A stretch of 64,000 bases of DNA from Paragorgia papillata (taxonomy: Eukaryota; Cnidaria; Anthozoa; Scleralcyonacea; Coralliidae), in the NCBI GenBank assembly GCA_035771165.1, contig JAWNZC010000012.1, positions 1,654,501 through 1,718,500 of the forward strand, in the 5' to 3' direction. Each line of letters starts with the position of its first letter. The first letter of the stretch is position 1. A program made the position numbers and the translations under genes. Below are positions 1 to 10,210 of the stretch, one piece after another. The notes under the pieces are model-generated. The model was not told where the DNA came from, made no database searches, and was given only the letters and a program-made list of their open reading frames with translations.

Positions 1-65
1 CTCGAGGACGGGGTCAGGGTTCCTCAGGCTCGATTTCCAGCCGTATCTCGGTCCCCGGTACTTAC

Positions 66-242
66 CTCCCCCGAAATCACCTCTGGATTCGTGAGCTTCT
101 CCATCGTCGATTTGCACCAATCAGAAACGTGCCTGCACATTTTCAGCAGGCACATATTATTGGGATGATTGGGGTTATTGCATGAGTTACTCAGTAAGTT
201 CAAAATGGCGATCAATAGAGTGCTGATCGATGAGTGAGGCAT
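66..242 (-). CDS. Candidate exon of an unrecognised minus-strand gene, truncated by the left edge
   Basis: The open frame starts at an ATG at 242 and reads to a textbook donor (GGGGAG then GTAAGTACC on the minus strand, GT at 65-64). An alternative reading is an internal exon, because an acceptor-like ATCGATCAG precedes the frame near 225. The peptide is helical and Cys/Asn-rich, with the segment NNMCLLKMCRHVSDWCKS and no domain I recognise. Any further exons lie left of the window. A 5S-derived SINE starts about 25 bp upstream. It could be a chance frame, but the donor and the peptide composition argue for a real exon. Confidence 0.4.
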
Positions 243-265
243 GCGATCGCATTTTAGAAACGTTT

Positions 266-1158
266 AAGGGGAGCACGGATGGCGTGTGCTGTTAGGGCGC
301 TGCCTCTCACCAATAATTAGGGACCTTTAGCAAAGACAACGGGAACGTCAGTGACGACGTCCTTCAATTCATACAATGTAAAATCCAAGATATCATGAAT
401 TCATGCATCGTCCTCGTTGTACATGTTACGTCAACGAAAGAATTTTAGCGTACGCAGAACGACGTATTATACACATGCAGTGAAAGTTGTTGTTGGGCGA
501 GTTTGACGTTAACTATTTTTTCAAACACCACCTTTCAAAGATTTTAGACAAAGCTAGAATGATGCGAGCAATCTGAATTACGACATTTAAAAGAAATCAT
601 GCATCACTGACACGGAATTTCTTGGGCTTGATGTATATGTTTCGACCTTCAAAAAGCTTTAGGGCCTAAAAGATACTGTCCGCTATATACGTTAACGTCA
701 AATTCACCCAACAGCTTTCACTATTCAGTGTGTCAAGGTCGTCCCGAATACGTGAAGATACATCAGTTGACGTTGTATACACAACGAGGACGGTGCAGGG
801 ATTGCTCTTGGGACTTCAATTTGTTCATCGTCTTTGTTTTAGATGTAAATTTCCTTTGTATGAAAGACGTTATCACGACGTTCCCGTTCCGTTTGCTAAA
901 GGTCCCTATTAAGCCCGGTTGAACGGGGTTAGTACTTGGATGGGTGACCGTCTGGGAACAGCCCCGTTCTCGAGCTTGGGACTCATGTGAGTAGAGTTTA
1001 GTTGGTCTCTCCTGTGCTCCGAGGGTTTTTCGCCGGGTTCTCCGGTTTTCCTCCCTCCGTAAAATCAACACCTAGGGCTTAGCAGGGATCCGTGGTCTGA
1101 ACTGTGTCGTATGGCGGCTGCTTAAAGCTCCTTTGATATGCCTCGACACGGCCACATT
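266..1158 (+). mobile_element. 5S-rRNA-derived SINE, copy A, split by a MITE
   Basis: The head (266-318, GGGGAGCACGGATGGCG) resembles a tRNA box-A region. It resumes at 908 with a 5S rRNA internal-promoter block (TTAAGCCCGGTTGA, then GTTAGTACTTGGATGGG). A shared non-rRNA tail follows: TGTGCTCCGAGGG, TTCTCCGGTTTTCC, TATGGCGGCTGC and CCTCGACACGGCCAC. Copies B-E in this window share the tail, and copies D and E have the head directly joined to the 5S block. The 5S origin rests on the conserved box C; the tRNA-like head is inference. Confidence 0.85.
319..907. mobile_element. MITE inserted in SINE copy A
   Basis: The terminal inverted repeats are AGGGACCTTTAGCAAA at 319 and TTTGCTAAAGGTCCCT ending at 907, extended inward by an imperfect CGGGAACGTC match. 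The flanks give a 3-bp ATT duplication (316-318 and 908-910), or equally a TA duplication if the TIR is read two bases shorter. Removing the element rejoins the two SINE parts. There is no coding capacity: short frames at 728-1071 are shadows. This is 589 bp of non-autonomous DNA transposon of uncertain superfamily. Confidence 0.8.
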
Positions 1159-1237
1159 GAAAAATCCTTAGGAGTAATTTGATTGTAAAAATACACGTTT
1201 GATGTATTCCAATTAAAGACCATTATTATAAGATTGA

Positions 1238-1870
1238 TTGTCTAAAGATTTACACCGGCAAGCTCTAGAGAAATTGGTTAATGGCCAATATATTTTCGTC
1301 ATTCAGTCTACAGGATCGGGAAAGTCACTTGTATTTCAGTCAGCTTGTATGGTTTTTGATATCGTGAAATTACTTTATGCAAAACGTCACAGACACGTTC
1401 TGTGGTTCACGCAATCTCGTTCCCAGAGCCCACGTTCCCCACCCGGGAAACGAGAGACTCTGGGATAATCCGTTTCAAATCACAGGATTCTTGTTATTCC
1501 GGTTGAGGTACGCATGCGTAAATATCCGAGCGAAATCTGGATAGTATGTTCTCCTTGTTTGACTTTTCCCCAAACAAGTCAATGGGCTTGCTGGCGAAGC
1601 TCGAATTACAGCATCTACACACATACGGCGAAGATATCGATCGCGGCAACGTCTTCAATGGAGTCTTGTCGTCCGACATCTTTGTTTTTTTAATTTTATT
1701 AATTCTACTTCCGGTCACTTCAGACCAACTCATGCTCACTATTCAGCCAAAAACGTAACGATTTGAAACGGATTACCCCAGAGTCTCTCGCTTTCCCGGG
1801 TGGAGAACGTGGGGGCTCTGGGAACGAGATTGTGGTTCACGCGTCCAGCCGTCTCTTTCGGGGGGTAGTA
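1238..1870 (+). pseudogene. RecQ-like helicase fragment interrupted by a MITE
   Basis: The frame from 1238 reads QALEKLVNGQYIFVIQSTGS followed by GKSLVFQSAC. That is a Walker A (STGSGKS) in the context typical of RecQ-type ATP-dependent helicases, where a run near LPTGSGKSLxxQ is usual. About 58 residues survive, to HVLWFT, where a 419-bp MITE breaks the frame. After the MITE (from 1832) the frame continues only a few codons (RPAVSFGG) before a stop. There is no start context and no motif II or later. It is probably a relic of a helicase copy, perhaps carried by a larger transposon, rather than a working gene. Confidence 0.55.
1413..1831. mobile_element. Mutator-like foldback MITE with 11-bp TSD
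   Basis: Long inverted termini start AATCTCGTTCCCAGAGCCC (1413) and end GGGCTCTGGGAACGAGATT (1831), with arms of about 65 bp. The perfect 11-bp duplication GTGGTTCACGC stands at 1402-1412 and 1832-1842. TSDs of 9-11 bp are the mark of Mutator-like elements. A second copy of the family is at 26266-26481. The element carries no transposase. Confidence 0.88.
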
Positions 1871-2000
1871 TACCGGGTTTCTCAGTCCTTTCAAGAGCTA
1901 ACCTGAGCCAGCTCGTAGGCTATGCTCCGCTACTGCACAGTAATTCAAAGTAGAAACTCTCTTTGCTCAAAATTGATTTTCTTCTTGTTCACCTATTTAG

Positions 2001-2306
2001 TTTTTATTAACAATCTACATGGACTACATTGCTCCACTTTTTGACAAGTTTACTCCTGTTCCCGAGGGCGAGTTGCGCAGTGCCATAGAGATGCTCGCAA
2101 GCAGCATCGACTTTCCGCTGACCAAACTATTGGTTGTCGAAGGCTCCAAACGCTCGTCTCACAGCAACGCGTACTTTTACGGTTTTTACAAGAACAAGAA
2201 AATCGTTCTGTTCGACACGTTGTTGTCGGAAAGTGCGACTGCCAAGAAAGAAGATGGAGAGAGCGGAAAAGACGAAGAAGTAGATGGTGAAAAAAAGGAT
2301 GATGAA
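2001..2306 (+). CDS. ZMPSTE24: ZMPSTE24 exon a (luminal/cytosolic linker region)
   Basis: The acceptor is CACCTATTTAG at 1999-2000. The frame begins [14 protein letters not shown], so coding starts before the in-frame ATG at 2019, which is an internal Met and not a start codon. The exon ends in an acidic/lysine-rich stretch (DGEKKDDE), as in the variable loop of the family, at the donor GAA-GTAAGATG (GT at 2307). Confidence 0.93.
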
Positions 2307-2729
2307 GTAAGATGTATTTGGTAATCGTGGTAAAATATGAAGGGAAATTTTTTTATTTTAATTTTGTAACTGATGAATCGTTTACCATCAGTTCAAAAAA
2401 AAAATTGAAATATTTTTACAATATCGATATTTTTTTTATTTCATCGCGTTTTAAACCTTTGACGTATGCATTTATGTTTGTTTGTTTGTTTGTTTGTTTG
2501 TTTGTTTGTTTGTTTGTTTGTTTGTTTGTTTGTGTGTGTGTGTGTGCTTGTTTGTTTGTTTGTTGTTTGTTTGCCCATTTGTTTGCCCCCCTATCCATCT
2601 GCCCATCTGTTTGCTCCCCCATTCGCTCGTTTGTTTGTTTGTTTGTTTGTTTGTTTGTTTGTTTGTTTGTTTGTTTGTTTGTTTGTTTGTTTGTTTGTTT
2701 GTTTGTCTGTCTGTTTCTTTGATTGTTTA

Positions 2730-2794
<65 letters not shown>

Positions 2795-5700
2795 GTGGAT
2801 CTTGTGGTTGACTGCTGTCGGTTGATTGATTGATCGATGGTTGGGTTGGTTGATTGGATGATGGTGGGATAATAGGTTGGTTGCTTGGTTGATTGATCGG
2901 CGTTAGTCGATCAGTCAGTTGATTGGTCAGTTGATCTGTCTTTGTTTGCTCAACGTCATATCATTTTTACATTGACATAACATCTTGTCATTCTTCCCCT
3001 TTTTCCAGCAAGCCACAGCTGGCAGCGAAGAAGATAAGAAAGTGAAGAAACTCGGATGTACCAACGAGGAAGTGTTGGCTGTTTTGTCTCATGAAATGGG
3101 CCACTGGAAGCTCAATCATACATTGAAAAACCTTCTCATCAGTCAAGTAAGCGCTCTATAAATGCCAAATATTATTGTCCAACTCCTAGTTGAAGATTGG
3201 CGTTTACAACTCTTTCATATTTCATCATTTCGTTCTTGAAATTTAAGATTTGTTTGATATATGATCATCACTTGACGCCACACCACATAAATGCACAATG
3301 ACGTCACACTGCATAATAAGGGCCGTTTATACGAGAGCCGATAAGACGCGCCTTACATAAAACGCGAACTGACCCATTTATACAGCGTTTTTGAACAAAC
3401 TGCAGCTTGTGTAAGACGCGAACTGACCCATTTATACGGCGTTTTTGAACAAACTGCGGCTTGTATAAGACGCAAACTGACCCATTTATACAGCGTTTTT
3501 GAACAAACTGCGGCTTGTATAAGACGCAAACTGACCCATTTATACAGCGTTTTTGAACAAACTGCGGCTTGTGTAAGACGCGAACTGACCCATTTATACG
3601 GCGTTTTTGAACAAACTGCGGCTTGTGTAAGGCGCAAACTGACCCATTTATACAGCGTTTTTGAACAAACTGCGGCTTGTGTAAGACGCAAACTGACCCA
3701 TTTATACGGCGTTTTTGAACAAACTGCGGCTTGTGTAAGACGCAAACTGACCCATTTATACAGCGTTTTTGAACAAACTGCAGCTTGTGTAAGACGCGAA
3801 CTGACCCATTTATACGGCGTTTATGAACAAACTGCGGCTTGTGTAAGACGCGAACTGACCCATTTATACGACGTTTTTGAACAAACTGCAGCTTGTGTAA
3901 GACGCAAACTGACCCATTTATACGGCGTTTATGAACAAACTGCGGCTTGTGTAAGACGCAAACTGACCCATTTATACGACGTTTTTTAACAAACTGCGGC
4001 TTGTGTAAGACGCAAACTGACCCATTTATACGGCGTTTTTGAACAAACTGCGGCTTGTGTAAGGCGCAAACTGACCCATTTATACGGCGTTTTTGAACAA
4101 ACTGCGGTTTGTGTAAGACGCAAACTGACCCATTTATACGGCGTTTTTGAACAAGACCCGGCTTGTGTAAGACGCGAACATAACTGTTTGTACCTTTTCT
4201 ACGAGTATGTAAGACGCCTCCTTTGTATGAGCTCTCGTATAAACGGCCCTAATGTCGACTTACTAAAAAAATCTGTATAACTTTGAGATTATCAAATCAT
4301 TATTCATGGCACTCGAAACGTAAACTATTAGTATAAACGAAACTATAGTGGACTATTACAAATGCTGCATTCTAATTGGCCGAGCTACTCACTGTTTATT
4401 GGTGATAGACTGACCGCTAGTAGTATTTCTGACTGCCTTGGGAGTCCCTATAGCTCAGTGGTAGAGCGCTGGTACAGTCAGAAAACTTTTCTCTACAGCA
4501 GTGATTCGACTTTATTTGACATTATTACTCTTCACAGTAGAGAAAGAGTCAAGTTTTAAATGCAAAATAATGGTAGAAAACTCGCATTTTGCTGAGGTTT
4601 CAGTTTGTTTATTTAATAATAATAGTTTGTTCGACTATAGTTGGTTTATACTATTAAAAAACAATTAGCCTACTCGTTCTCTTTGCCTATGAACGATAGT
4701 GCTCATAGACAACTTGGGCTTGTTGTCTAATTGTTAAGTATCATGGCATAAACTCGCACACTTGCACAGTTTCATAATTCGTTGCATAATCCGTATATAC
4801 ATGCCTTTTGGTAAGTCATCACCAGAATATTTAAAGATATTAATAATGCAGCTATACGGCAAACTGTGATACGGGCTCTAAAATTTCAGTAATTTTCTTA
4901 AAATTTGCAAGAAACGCGTGGCGGTCTCGTCGAATTACAGAATAACAGTATAGTTCATTCCGTTTAAATTGCCCTCTCACGGCCTGGGAGATTGATTAAT
5001 TAAGATCTTGATTAAAATGCTTATGACACCAAAATTAAGTTTGTCTTATTTAAGAGAGCACTTCAAATGACAAAGTAACATCTCTTGCAGTTTTTCGTTT
5101 CCTTGCTTCGTTGTTGAGATATTTCAGTTTGTTTGATATGTAAATGTCTTACGTTCTGACGTACATATGCATAATGACTTATCGGAGAAGGTCTGTACGG
5201 GAAAGTGTTTGCCTGAGGTTTTCGATACTTTCCCCTATACAGACCGAGCAAACGAGGTTAATAAGGAATTTATTATATGGCTATTGGTTCATTTTATTTT
5301 TAAGTTTTGAGCGTTGTTTTTGTCTTCGGAGTATGCTGTTTACCTAACCTGTTACTTTTTCCTGTCGCTTCTTGGCCTTCTTGTTTACACCAGTTCGGCT
5401 TTTATTTGTCGTGTTTTTAGATAAACAGCTTTATAGAAAACCAGCAGTAATGTTCCAACACATTTTATTGTTCAGAATATTTGAATAAAGATATCTAGTT
5501 CTCTTTTATTTGTATTCAAATCAACTCAGAAATGTTCTCGCCAAAACTTAATAGGGCCGAGAATAACTACTTAATAACCGAGAGTGAGGTCTTTACGGTA
5601 AAATATTAAACCGAGGTCTTGCTGTATTGACCGAGCGATAGCGAGGTTAATACGTTCAAGACCGAGGTTTAATATTTTACCGTAAAGACCGAACGGTCGA

Positions 5701-7745
5701 GGTTATTAAGTAATTTATTATATGGCACTTTTTATTTCAAAATCAATCTTGTATTTCTTGGTCTTCGCTTCCTTTAACTTCGTCAAAACACCGAACTAGC
5801 GTTATTTTCTTCTGTTTCTTTCTCGTCTGGATACTAGAATTTACTTTTATAATGTTCATCGTCGTCTATTTCATCTATTTTCGCCATTTTTCGGCAATAA
5901 AAGTTTCTTATTAGGATTTGTTGTTTGTTTCCAATCGTAGGGCATTAACAATTTTCATAATGCCCGTGGGCATTACGGAGAAATCTCGCCCCGTCAGCAA
6001 CCAATCACAGCGCGTGATTTTACCGGAAGTAATCCGTGCCATATAATAAATCTTTGTTATTATCAAACCAAACTTAATTCGAAGGAAGCATATGGGTGTG
6101 CTCCTCCCACAGCATCAAACATGTAGAATTTCAAGTGGTTTCGTTTGACAAGAAGTCATTATGCACGTGTACGTCACAACATGTGACATTCAAAAACTAA
6201 GACAGAAAACAAAAAAAACTGCAATTGATGTTACTTTGTCATTTTAAGTGTTCTTTCAAATAAGACAAAGTGACAAACTTAATTTTCGTGTCGTAAGCAC
6301 TTACAGGGTTAACTTGATTGGTGCATTATTTGAATTGGTGGGGTGTTGTTTTTGGTTTTTGCAGGTGAACACATTGGTTTGTTTTATGGCATTTGGTTTT
6401 CTTGTTCATTGGAAAGTTCTCTACACAAGTTTTGGTTTCACGACCAGCCAACCAACATTGATTGGTCTTCTGATAGTTTTTCAGTTCATCTTTTCTCCCT
6501 ATAACGAGGTAAGTTTAAAGCCCTGTCCTTCTCTTTCTCCTCCTCCTCCTTATCTTCCTTCTCCTCCTCCTTTTTCCTTCTTCTGCTTTTCCTCTCTTTC
6601 TCCTCCTCCTCCTTTTTCACTTTCTCTTCCTTCTCCTCCTCCTTCTTCACTTTCTCTTCCTTCTCCTCCTCCTTCTTCACTTTCTCCTATTCTTCTTCCT
6701 GCTTCTCCTTTTTCTCCTCCTTTTTCTCCTTCACTTTTTCCTCCAACTTCTCCTTCTTCACTTTCTCCTACTCTTCTTCCTGCATCTCCTTCTTCTCCTT
6801 TTCTTCCTCCTTTTTCCCTCCTTTTTCTCTTTCTCTTTCTTCTTTTTCGCCGTCTCCTCCTCGTTCTCCTTTTCTTTCTTTCTCCCCATCCTCTTCCTCC
6901 TCCATCTCCTTCTCCTCCTCCTTCTCCTTTTCTTTTTCCTCCTCCTTTTCTTTTTCCTCCTCCTTTTCCTTTTCCTCCCCCTCCTTTTCCTTTTCCTTTT
7001 CCTCCTCCTCCTTTTCCTTTTCCTTTTCCTCCTCCTTTTCCTTTTCCTCCTCCTCCTCCTCCTCTTCCTTTTCCTCCTCCTCCTCCTTTTCCTTTTCTTT
7101 TTCCTCCTCCTTTTCTTTTTCCTCCTCCTCCTTTTCCTTTTCCTCCTCCTTTTCCTTTTCCTCCTTTTCCTTTTCCTCCTCCTCCTTTTCCTCTTCCTCC
7201 TCCTCCTTTTCCTTTTCCTCCTCCTTTTCCTTTTCCTTTTCCTCCTCCTTTTCCTTGTCCTCCTTTTCTTTTTCCTCCTCCTCCTCCTCCTCCTTTTCCT
7301 CCTCCTTTTCCTTTTCCTCCTCCTCCTCCTTTTCTTCCTCTTCCTCCTCCTTTACCTTTTCCTCCTCTTCCTCCTCCTTTACCTTTTCCTCCTCCTCTTT
7401 ACCTTTTGCTCGTTCTCTTCGTTACTTCGCTTCCCTTCACTATTATTTGCTTCGCTTCCTTTTGCTCCTCTTCTTTTCTTATTTCCTTTCTCTCTTTTTT
7501 GCTTTTCTTTTCAGTTGTTAGGCTTTCTTATGACAGTTCTTAGTAGGCGATTTGAGTTTCAAGCTGACAGCTTTGGCAAAGATCTCGGTTATGCTAGGCC
7601 TCTGCAGTCTGCGTTGATAAAGTTGAACAAAGATAACCTTGGGTTCCCTGTGGCAGACGACCTCTACTCGATGTATCATTACTCGCACCCAAGACTTGTT
7701 GAAAGAATTCGAGCTTTGAAGTCGAGGAGCAAAAAATACGACTGA
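2001..7745 (+). CDS. ZMPSTE24: ZMPSTE24/STE24 CAAX prenyl protease 1, C-terminal half (four exons)
   Basis: Exons 2001-2306, 3009-3146, 6365-6508 and 7515-7745 join in frame, all introns being phase 0, into about 272 residues of the zinc metalloprotease that removes the -AAX tripeptide from prenylated proteins and makes the second cleavage of prelamin A. It acts in the ER and inner nuclear membrane. Visible are [15 protein letters not shown] and [16 protein letters not shown] in the first exon, the zinc motif HEMGH in the second, two hydrophobic segments ending [10 protein letters not shown] in the third, and SRRFEFQAD with the third zinc-ligand Glu, then [13 protein letters not shown] and YHYSHP in the fourth. 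All catalytic residues are present. The N-terminal transmembrane half is not in the window. The match to the family is unambiguous by eye. Confidence 0.95.
2475..2795. repeat. (TTTG)n, (TG)n and (TGTC)n microsatellites in a ZMPSTE24 intron
   Basis: Tetranucleotide TTTG runs at 2475-2533 and 2629-2708, a short TG run between them, and TGTC repeats at 2722-2793. Long Cys/Leu/Val-rich frames here are artefacts of the repeats. Confidence 0.95.
3009..3146 (+). CDS. ZMPSTE24: ZMPSTE24 exon b with the HEMGH zinc site
   Basis: A 138-bp exon between TTTTTCCAG and CAA-GTAAGCG. It encodes [20 protein letters not shown], the catalytic HExxH helix: two zinc-binding His and the general-base Glu. Confidence 0.95.
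3320..4249. mobile_element. Harbinger-like MITE carrying a 54-bp tandem array
   Basis: The termini GGGCCGTTTATACGAGAGC (3320) and GCTCTCGTATAAACGGCCC (4249) are perfect inverted repeats flanked by TAA on both sides (3317-3319 and 4250-4252). The interior (3356-4195) is 15 head-to-tail copies of a 54-bp unit holding GACCCATTTATACGGCG and GAACAAACTGCGGCTTG. It lies in the intron between ZMPSTE24 exons b and c. The TSD and G-rich termini suggest PIF/Harbinger mobilisation; no transposase is present. Confidence 0.85.
3356..4195. repeat. 54-bp minisatellite, 15 copies
   Basis: The period is exactly 54 bp throughout, with few point differences (GACGCGAAC versus GACGCAAAC, TACGGCG versus TACAGCG or TACGACG, TTTTTG versus TTTATG). 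Mixing of variants among copies indicates recent unequal exchange. The 130-codon minus-strand frame across it is a by-product of the period being a multiple of three. Confidence 0.95.
4438..4475 (+). other. tRNA-like A-box relic
   Basis: CCCTATAGCTCAGTGGTAGA followed by GCGCTGG matches the 5' half of a tRNA (D-arm, box A). No box B or acceptor-stem partner follows, so it is a degenerate tRNA pseudogene or SINE head. Confidence 0.4.
5026..5300. repeat. Degenerate copy of the AAGTTTGTCTCATTTGAAAG foldback family
   Basis: AAAATTAAGTTTGTCTTATT, TTGCAGTTTTTCGTTTCC and GAGATATTTCAGTTTG repeat the arm of the hairpin element at 58560-58942. Related fragments lie at 6060-6290, 13600-13842, 43390-43470 and 49082-49370. 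TAAGGAATTTATTATATGG at 5260-5281 is an end sequence shared with 5710 and 50120. Confidence 0.7.
5560..6055. repeat. Dispersed repeat with two foldback segments, copy 1
   Basis: A hairpin (ACCGAGGTCTTGCTGTATT paired with AAGACCGAGGTTTAATATT, and TTACGGTAAAATATTAAACC with its complement, 5590-5710) is followed by TTTATTATATGGCAC at 5712, whose complement GTGCCATATAATAAA stands at 6038. Copy 2 is at 25872-26580 and contains a MITE insertion absent here. The boundaries are approximate. Confidence 0.7.
6365..6508 (+). CDS. ZMPSTE24: ZMPSTE24 exon c (two membrane helices)
   Basis: A 144-bp exon between TTTTTGCAG and GAG-GTAAGT. It encodes a hydrophobic helix ([13 protein letters not shown]), the conserved [20 protein letters not shown] and the linker to the last exon. 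Confidence 0.93.
6530..7400. repeat. Pyrimidine-only CTCC/TTTTCC array in the last ZMPSTE24 intron
   Basis: Almost 900 bp of uninterrupted C+T on the coding strand, built of TCCTCC, CTTTTCC and CTTTTTCC modules, reaching within about 110 bp of the last exon's acceptor. The 431-codon Pro/Phe frame over it is an artefact. Such mirror-repeat pyrimidine tracts can form triplex (H-) DNA and give a very long polypyrimidine tract before the 3' splice site. Confidence 0.95.
7515..7745 (+). CDS. ZMPSTE24: ZMPSTE24 last exon with stop
   Basis: The acceptor is TTCTTTTCAG at 7513-7514. The exon encodes [20 protein letters not shown], whose Glu in FEFQAD is the third zinc ligand, and ends LKSRSKKYD with TGA at 7743. 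An AT-rich stretch with ATTAAAAAAG near 7820 may act as poly(A) signal. Confidence 0.94.
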   Translation: MLGFLMTVLSRRFEFQADSFGKDLGYARPLQSALIKLNKDNLGFPVADDLYSMYHYSHPRLVERIRALKSRSKKYD

Positions 7746-8022
7746 GGGAAGTGTAAGCATGAGAAAGTCTTCTCTGCTTTTTGAACTAGTACGGTAACCG
7801 CTATGTACTTAGAAACATTAAAAAAGTTTAACTTTTTACAGGATGTCAATTTACTGCGGCGTGAGAGCGAATCCATGACAAAAAACCCACATGAAAAAAA
7901 AAAAACCATGACAAAAACCCCCATGACAAAAACCCCACCGACAAAAACCCCACTGACAAGACCCCCGACGATGGAAACCCCACCGACAAAAAACCCCAAT
8001 TACCAAATTCAGACAAAAACCC

Positions 8023-9326
8023 AACCTCGTACCCAGGGTCTTAACTCCGCTCCCCCCTCCCCCCTCGCTGCGGAAAGACCCTGGTACACGCTGGTCAAGT
8101 GCTTCCCAAAATATGGGCAGTACAAAATAAATTTGGTTATAAATCCATGTCCTATATTCACGAATTTATTGGTTAGGATTAGGGGGTGTGTTGGGGTCAG
8201 GCTTTCATGAAGTACCTGGGTTATTTAGGACATGGAATTATTACCATAAATTTAGGGTGGTACAAAAAACTTTCTCAACTTACCGACCGGAGTACCCTGG
8301 TTCCGGACCGGAGTGGTGTTTATACAAAACGTATTAAAAACATCTGGCCAGATGAAATGTCACGACTCACGAAAGGTACACAACGGCTTGGAGAAACAAT
8401 CTGAAACGAGATATAATTTAATAAGAATGCCAAAGTCTCAGAGATCAATATTTTGCTGGCTTTGTAGCGCTGGCGACATGTGTTACTGATGGGAGAATAT
8501 TCGTTTTAAGCATTCGAATCGCGAGGCTTTTAACTGGACGTATTCACTATTCACTTAAACAGTGTAACGGCAGCTTTCGCGTGTGGTATTCAACAACGGG
8601 GGTTTCTTTATCGGACAAGACGTTTGTGACAGCAAAGAAGCAGGAAAATCGATAAGACTCGCCCGCTTTCTTGAAGTCTACTGAAAGTACTATTTATTTA
8701 AGTAAACAACACAGCGCATTCAGGAATGCAGACAGATGACAACAAAGGTTCAACATTTCACCTTTGCCTTATTAAATGTGTCTAGTGTCTTGCTATAGCA
8801 TTATAGAATGATCTTGGTTTCAAATATTTTACTATTTTAGTACTGTTTATTTTTGTTCATATTTCATGATCAAGCGACGAAAGATCAAATTTGCGGAGTA
8901 ACTGGAGTTTATATAAATAGAAAAATGATAAGATATCGATTAGTTGACTATATATTGTTAATTTAAGCACCCAGGTTGACGATTATTAAACGAATGGGAA
9001 CATCAAAAAGACAAAAACTTTCTTCATTGTAAACTTAAATAAACACAGCGATTTATTATAAACTAAAAACAATAGCTGTTAAAACAACTTGTTTCAATTT
9101 TAAAATCGTATCACCGGTTTAACGATTCATTTCAAAATCTAATACCAGAAAACAAAACAAGATACGTATACATACATTTCTTCGACTATATTCCAGCGAG
9201 GTTAAGCATTGATACGCAGGGGACACTCCCACAGTCGAAAATTTTGATAGACGACACGTGACCAGCGTGTACCAGGGTCTTTCCGCAGCGAGTGGAGAGC
9301 GGAGGTAAGACCCTGGGTACGAGGTT
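8023..9326. mobile_element. MITE with AACCTCGTACCCAGGG termini, about 11-bp TSD
   Basis: TIRs of about 75 bp: AACCTCGTACCCAGGGTCTT at 8023 and AAGACCCTGGGTACGAGGTT ending at 9326, with GACCAGCGTGTACCAGGG inside the arm. The flanks are GACAAAAACCC (8012-8022) and GACAAAAAACCC (9327-9338), differing by one A in a homopolymer. The target is itself a GACAAAAACCC repeat, so the TSD is slightly uncertain. The 1.3-kb interior is AT-rich and non-coding. Confidence 0.8.
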
Positions 9327-9400
9327 GACAAAAAACCCGCATTCAACTTTTTCAATTTTTGCGGATACTAGTTGCTAAACCAGTAAACGCTATGTCATGA

Positions 9401-10210
9401 CTGCCTCCTCCACAGGCCCTATTGCATCATGGACAGGTCACACACGCCGAATTTAGGGCCTGCAAGATCCTGTAAAAAATTTGGCAAAACTTGGCACGGA
9501 ATAAATTGGCATAATTAACTACCATTGTTAATAGCCATGGCTATATCCGAAGATTTTGAAGACCATTGAAGACTTATAACATACGAATCCTAGCTTAAAA
9601 AAGAAGGAATTGTTGAAGAAAGCAATTACGGTTGAACTTTGTCAACTTTCGGCCGGAATAATCAACGAAAATACACTTTAGTCTACCCAGAGACTCTTTG
9701 GTTTATACTTTTTCGGTTTCCACAACAACTGAAACCTGAATAACGCTACACTATAGCATACAATTTAACAAACTTAAATCTCATTAACTCTTGGTCAGTT
9801 GACAGTCTTCGATAGCTAAATAAACCAAAAAACAATACGAAAAACCTGTTACTTTCCTGACCGTCGAATTTGCTTTTGTTCGGCAGATATTTTCCCCTTG
9901 AATTCCTTTTTGTCGCTAAAAATATTATTGGCAGAAGGTCGGTAATTCTAAAACATATTGGTTTCTTCATTGTCATGATCTGTAAGAAAATTTAGACCGA
10001 ATTTCCTGGTGAGTCACAGTGTTTAAAGAACTTGGACGTACGTTTGTCGAACAGCGACCGGAAACTTGCAGGCCCTCTCAAAACTATCGCCTCTAGGGCC
10101 TAGTCTCGCTGTGCATAATGGGATCAGTCACCATTTTGTTTACAGGATCTGGCAGGCCCTCTCAACAGCGTGACCTGTCCATGATGCAATAGGGCCTGTG
10201 GAGGAGGCAG
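9401..10210. mobile_element. Mutator-like MITE with 9-bp TSD
   Basis: TIRs CTGCCTCCTCCACAGGCCCT (9401) and AGGGCCTGTGGAGGAGGCAG (10210), with arms of about 45 bp reaching CATGGACAGGTCAC. The perfect 9-bp TSD ATGTCATGA lies at 9392-9400 and 10211-10219. A lone, diverged end of the same family is at 53626-53661. Confidence 0.9.

Noticed and set aside
2312..2825. Cys/Leu/Val-rich frames of 100-136 codons on both strands
   Set aside because: Translations of TTTG and TGTC microsatellites; intronic.
3353..3745. 130-codon minus-strand repeat protein
   Set aside because: The 54-bp satellite has a period divisible by three and lacks stops in this frame; it lies inside a MITE with TIRs.
6248..7543. 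431-codon plus-strand open frame
   Set aside because: It runs through ZMPSTE24 exon c into the pyrimidine array; the Pro/Phe/Leu sequence is a translation of CTCC/TTTTCC repeats.
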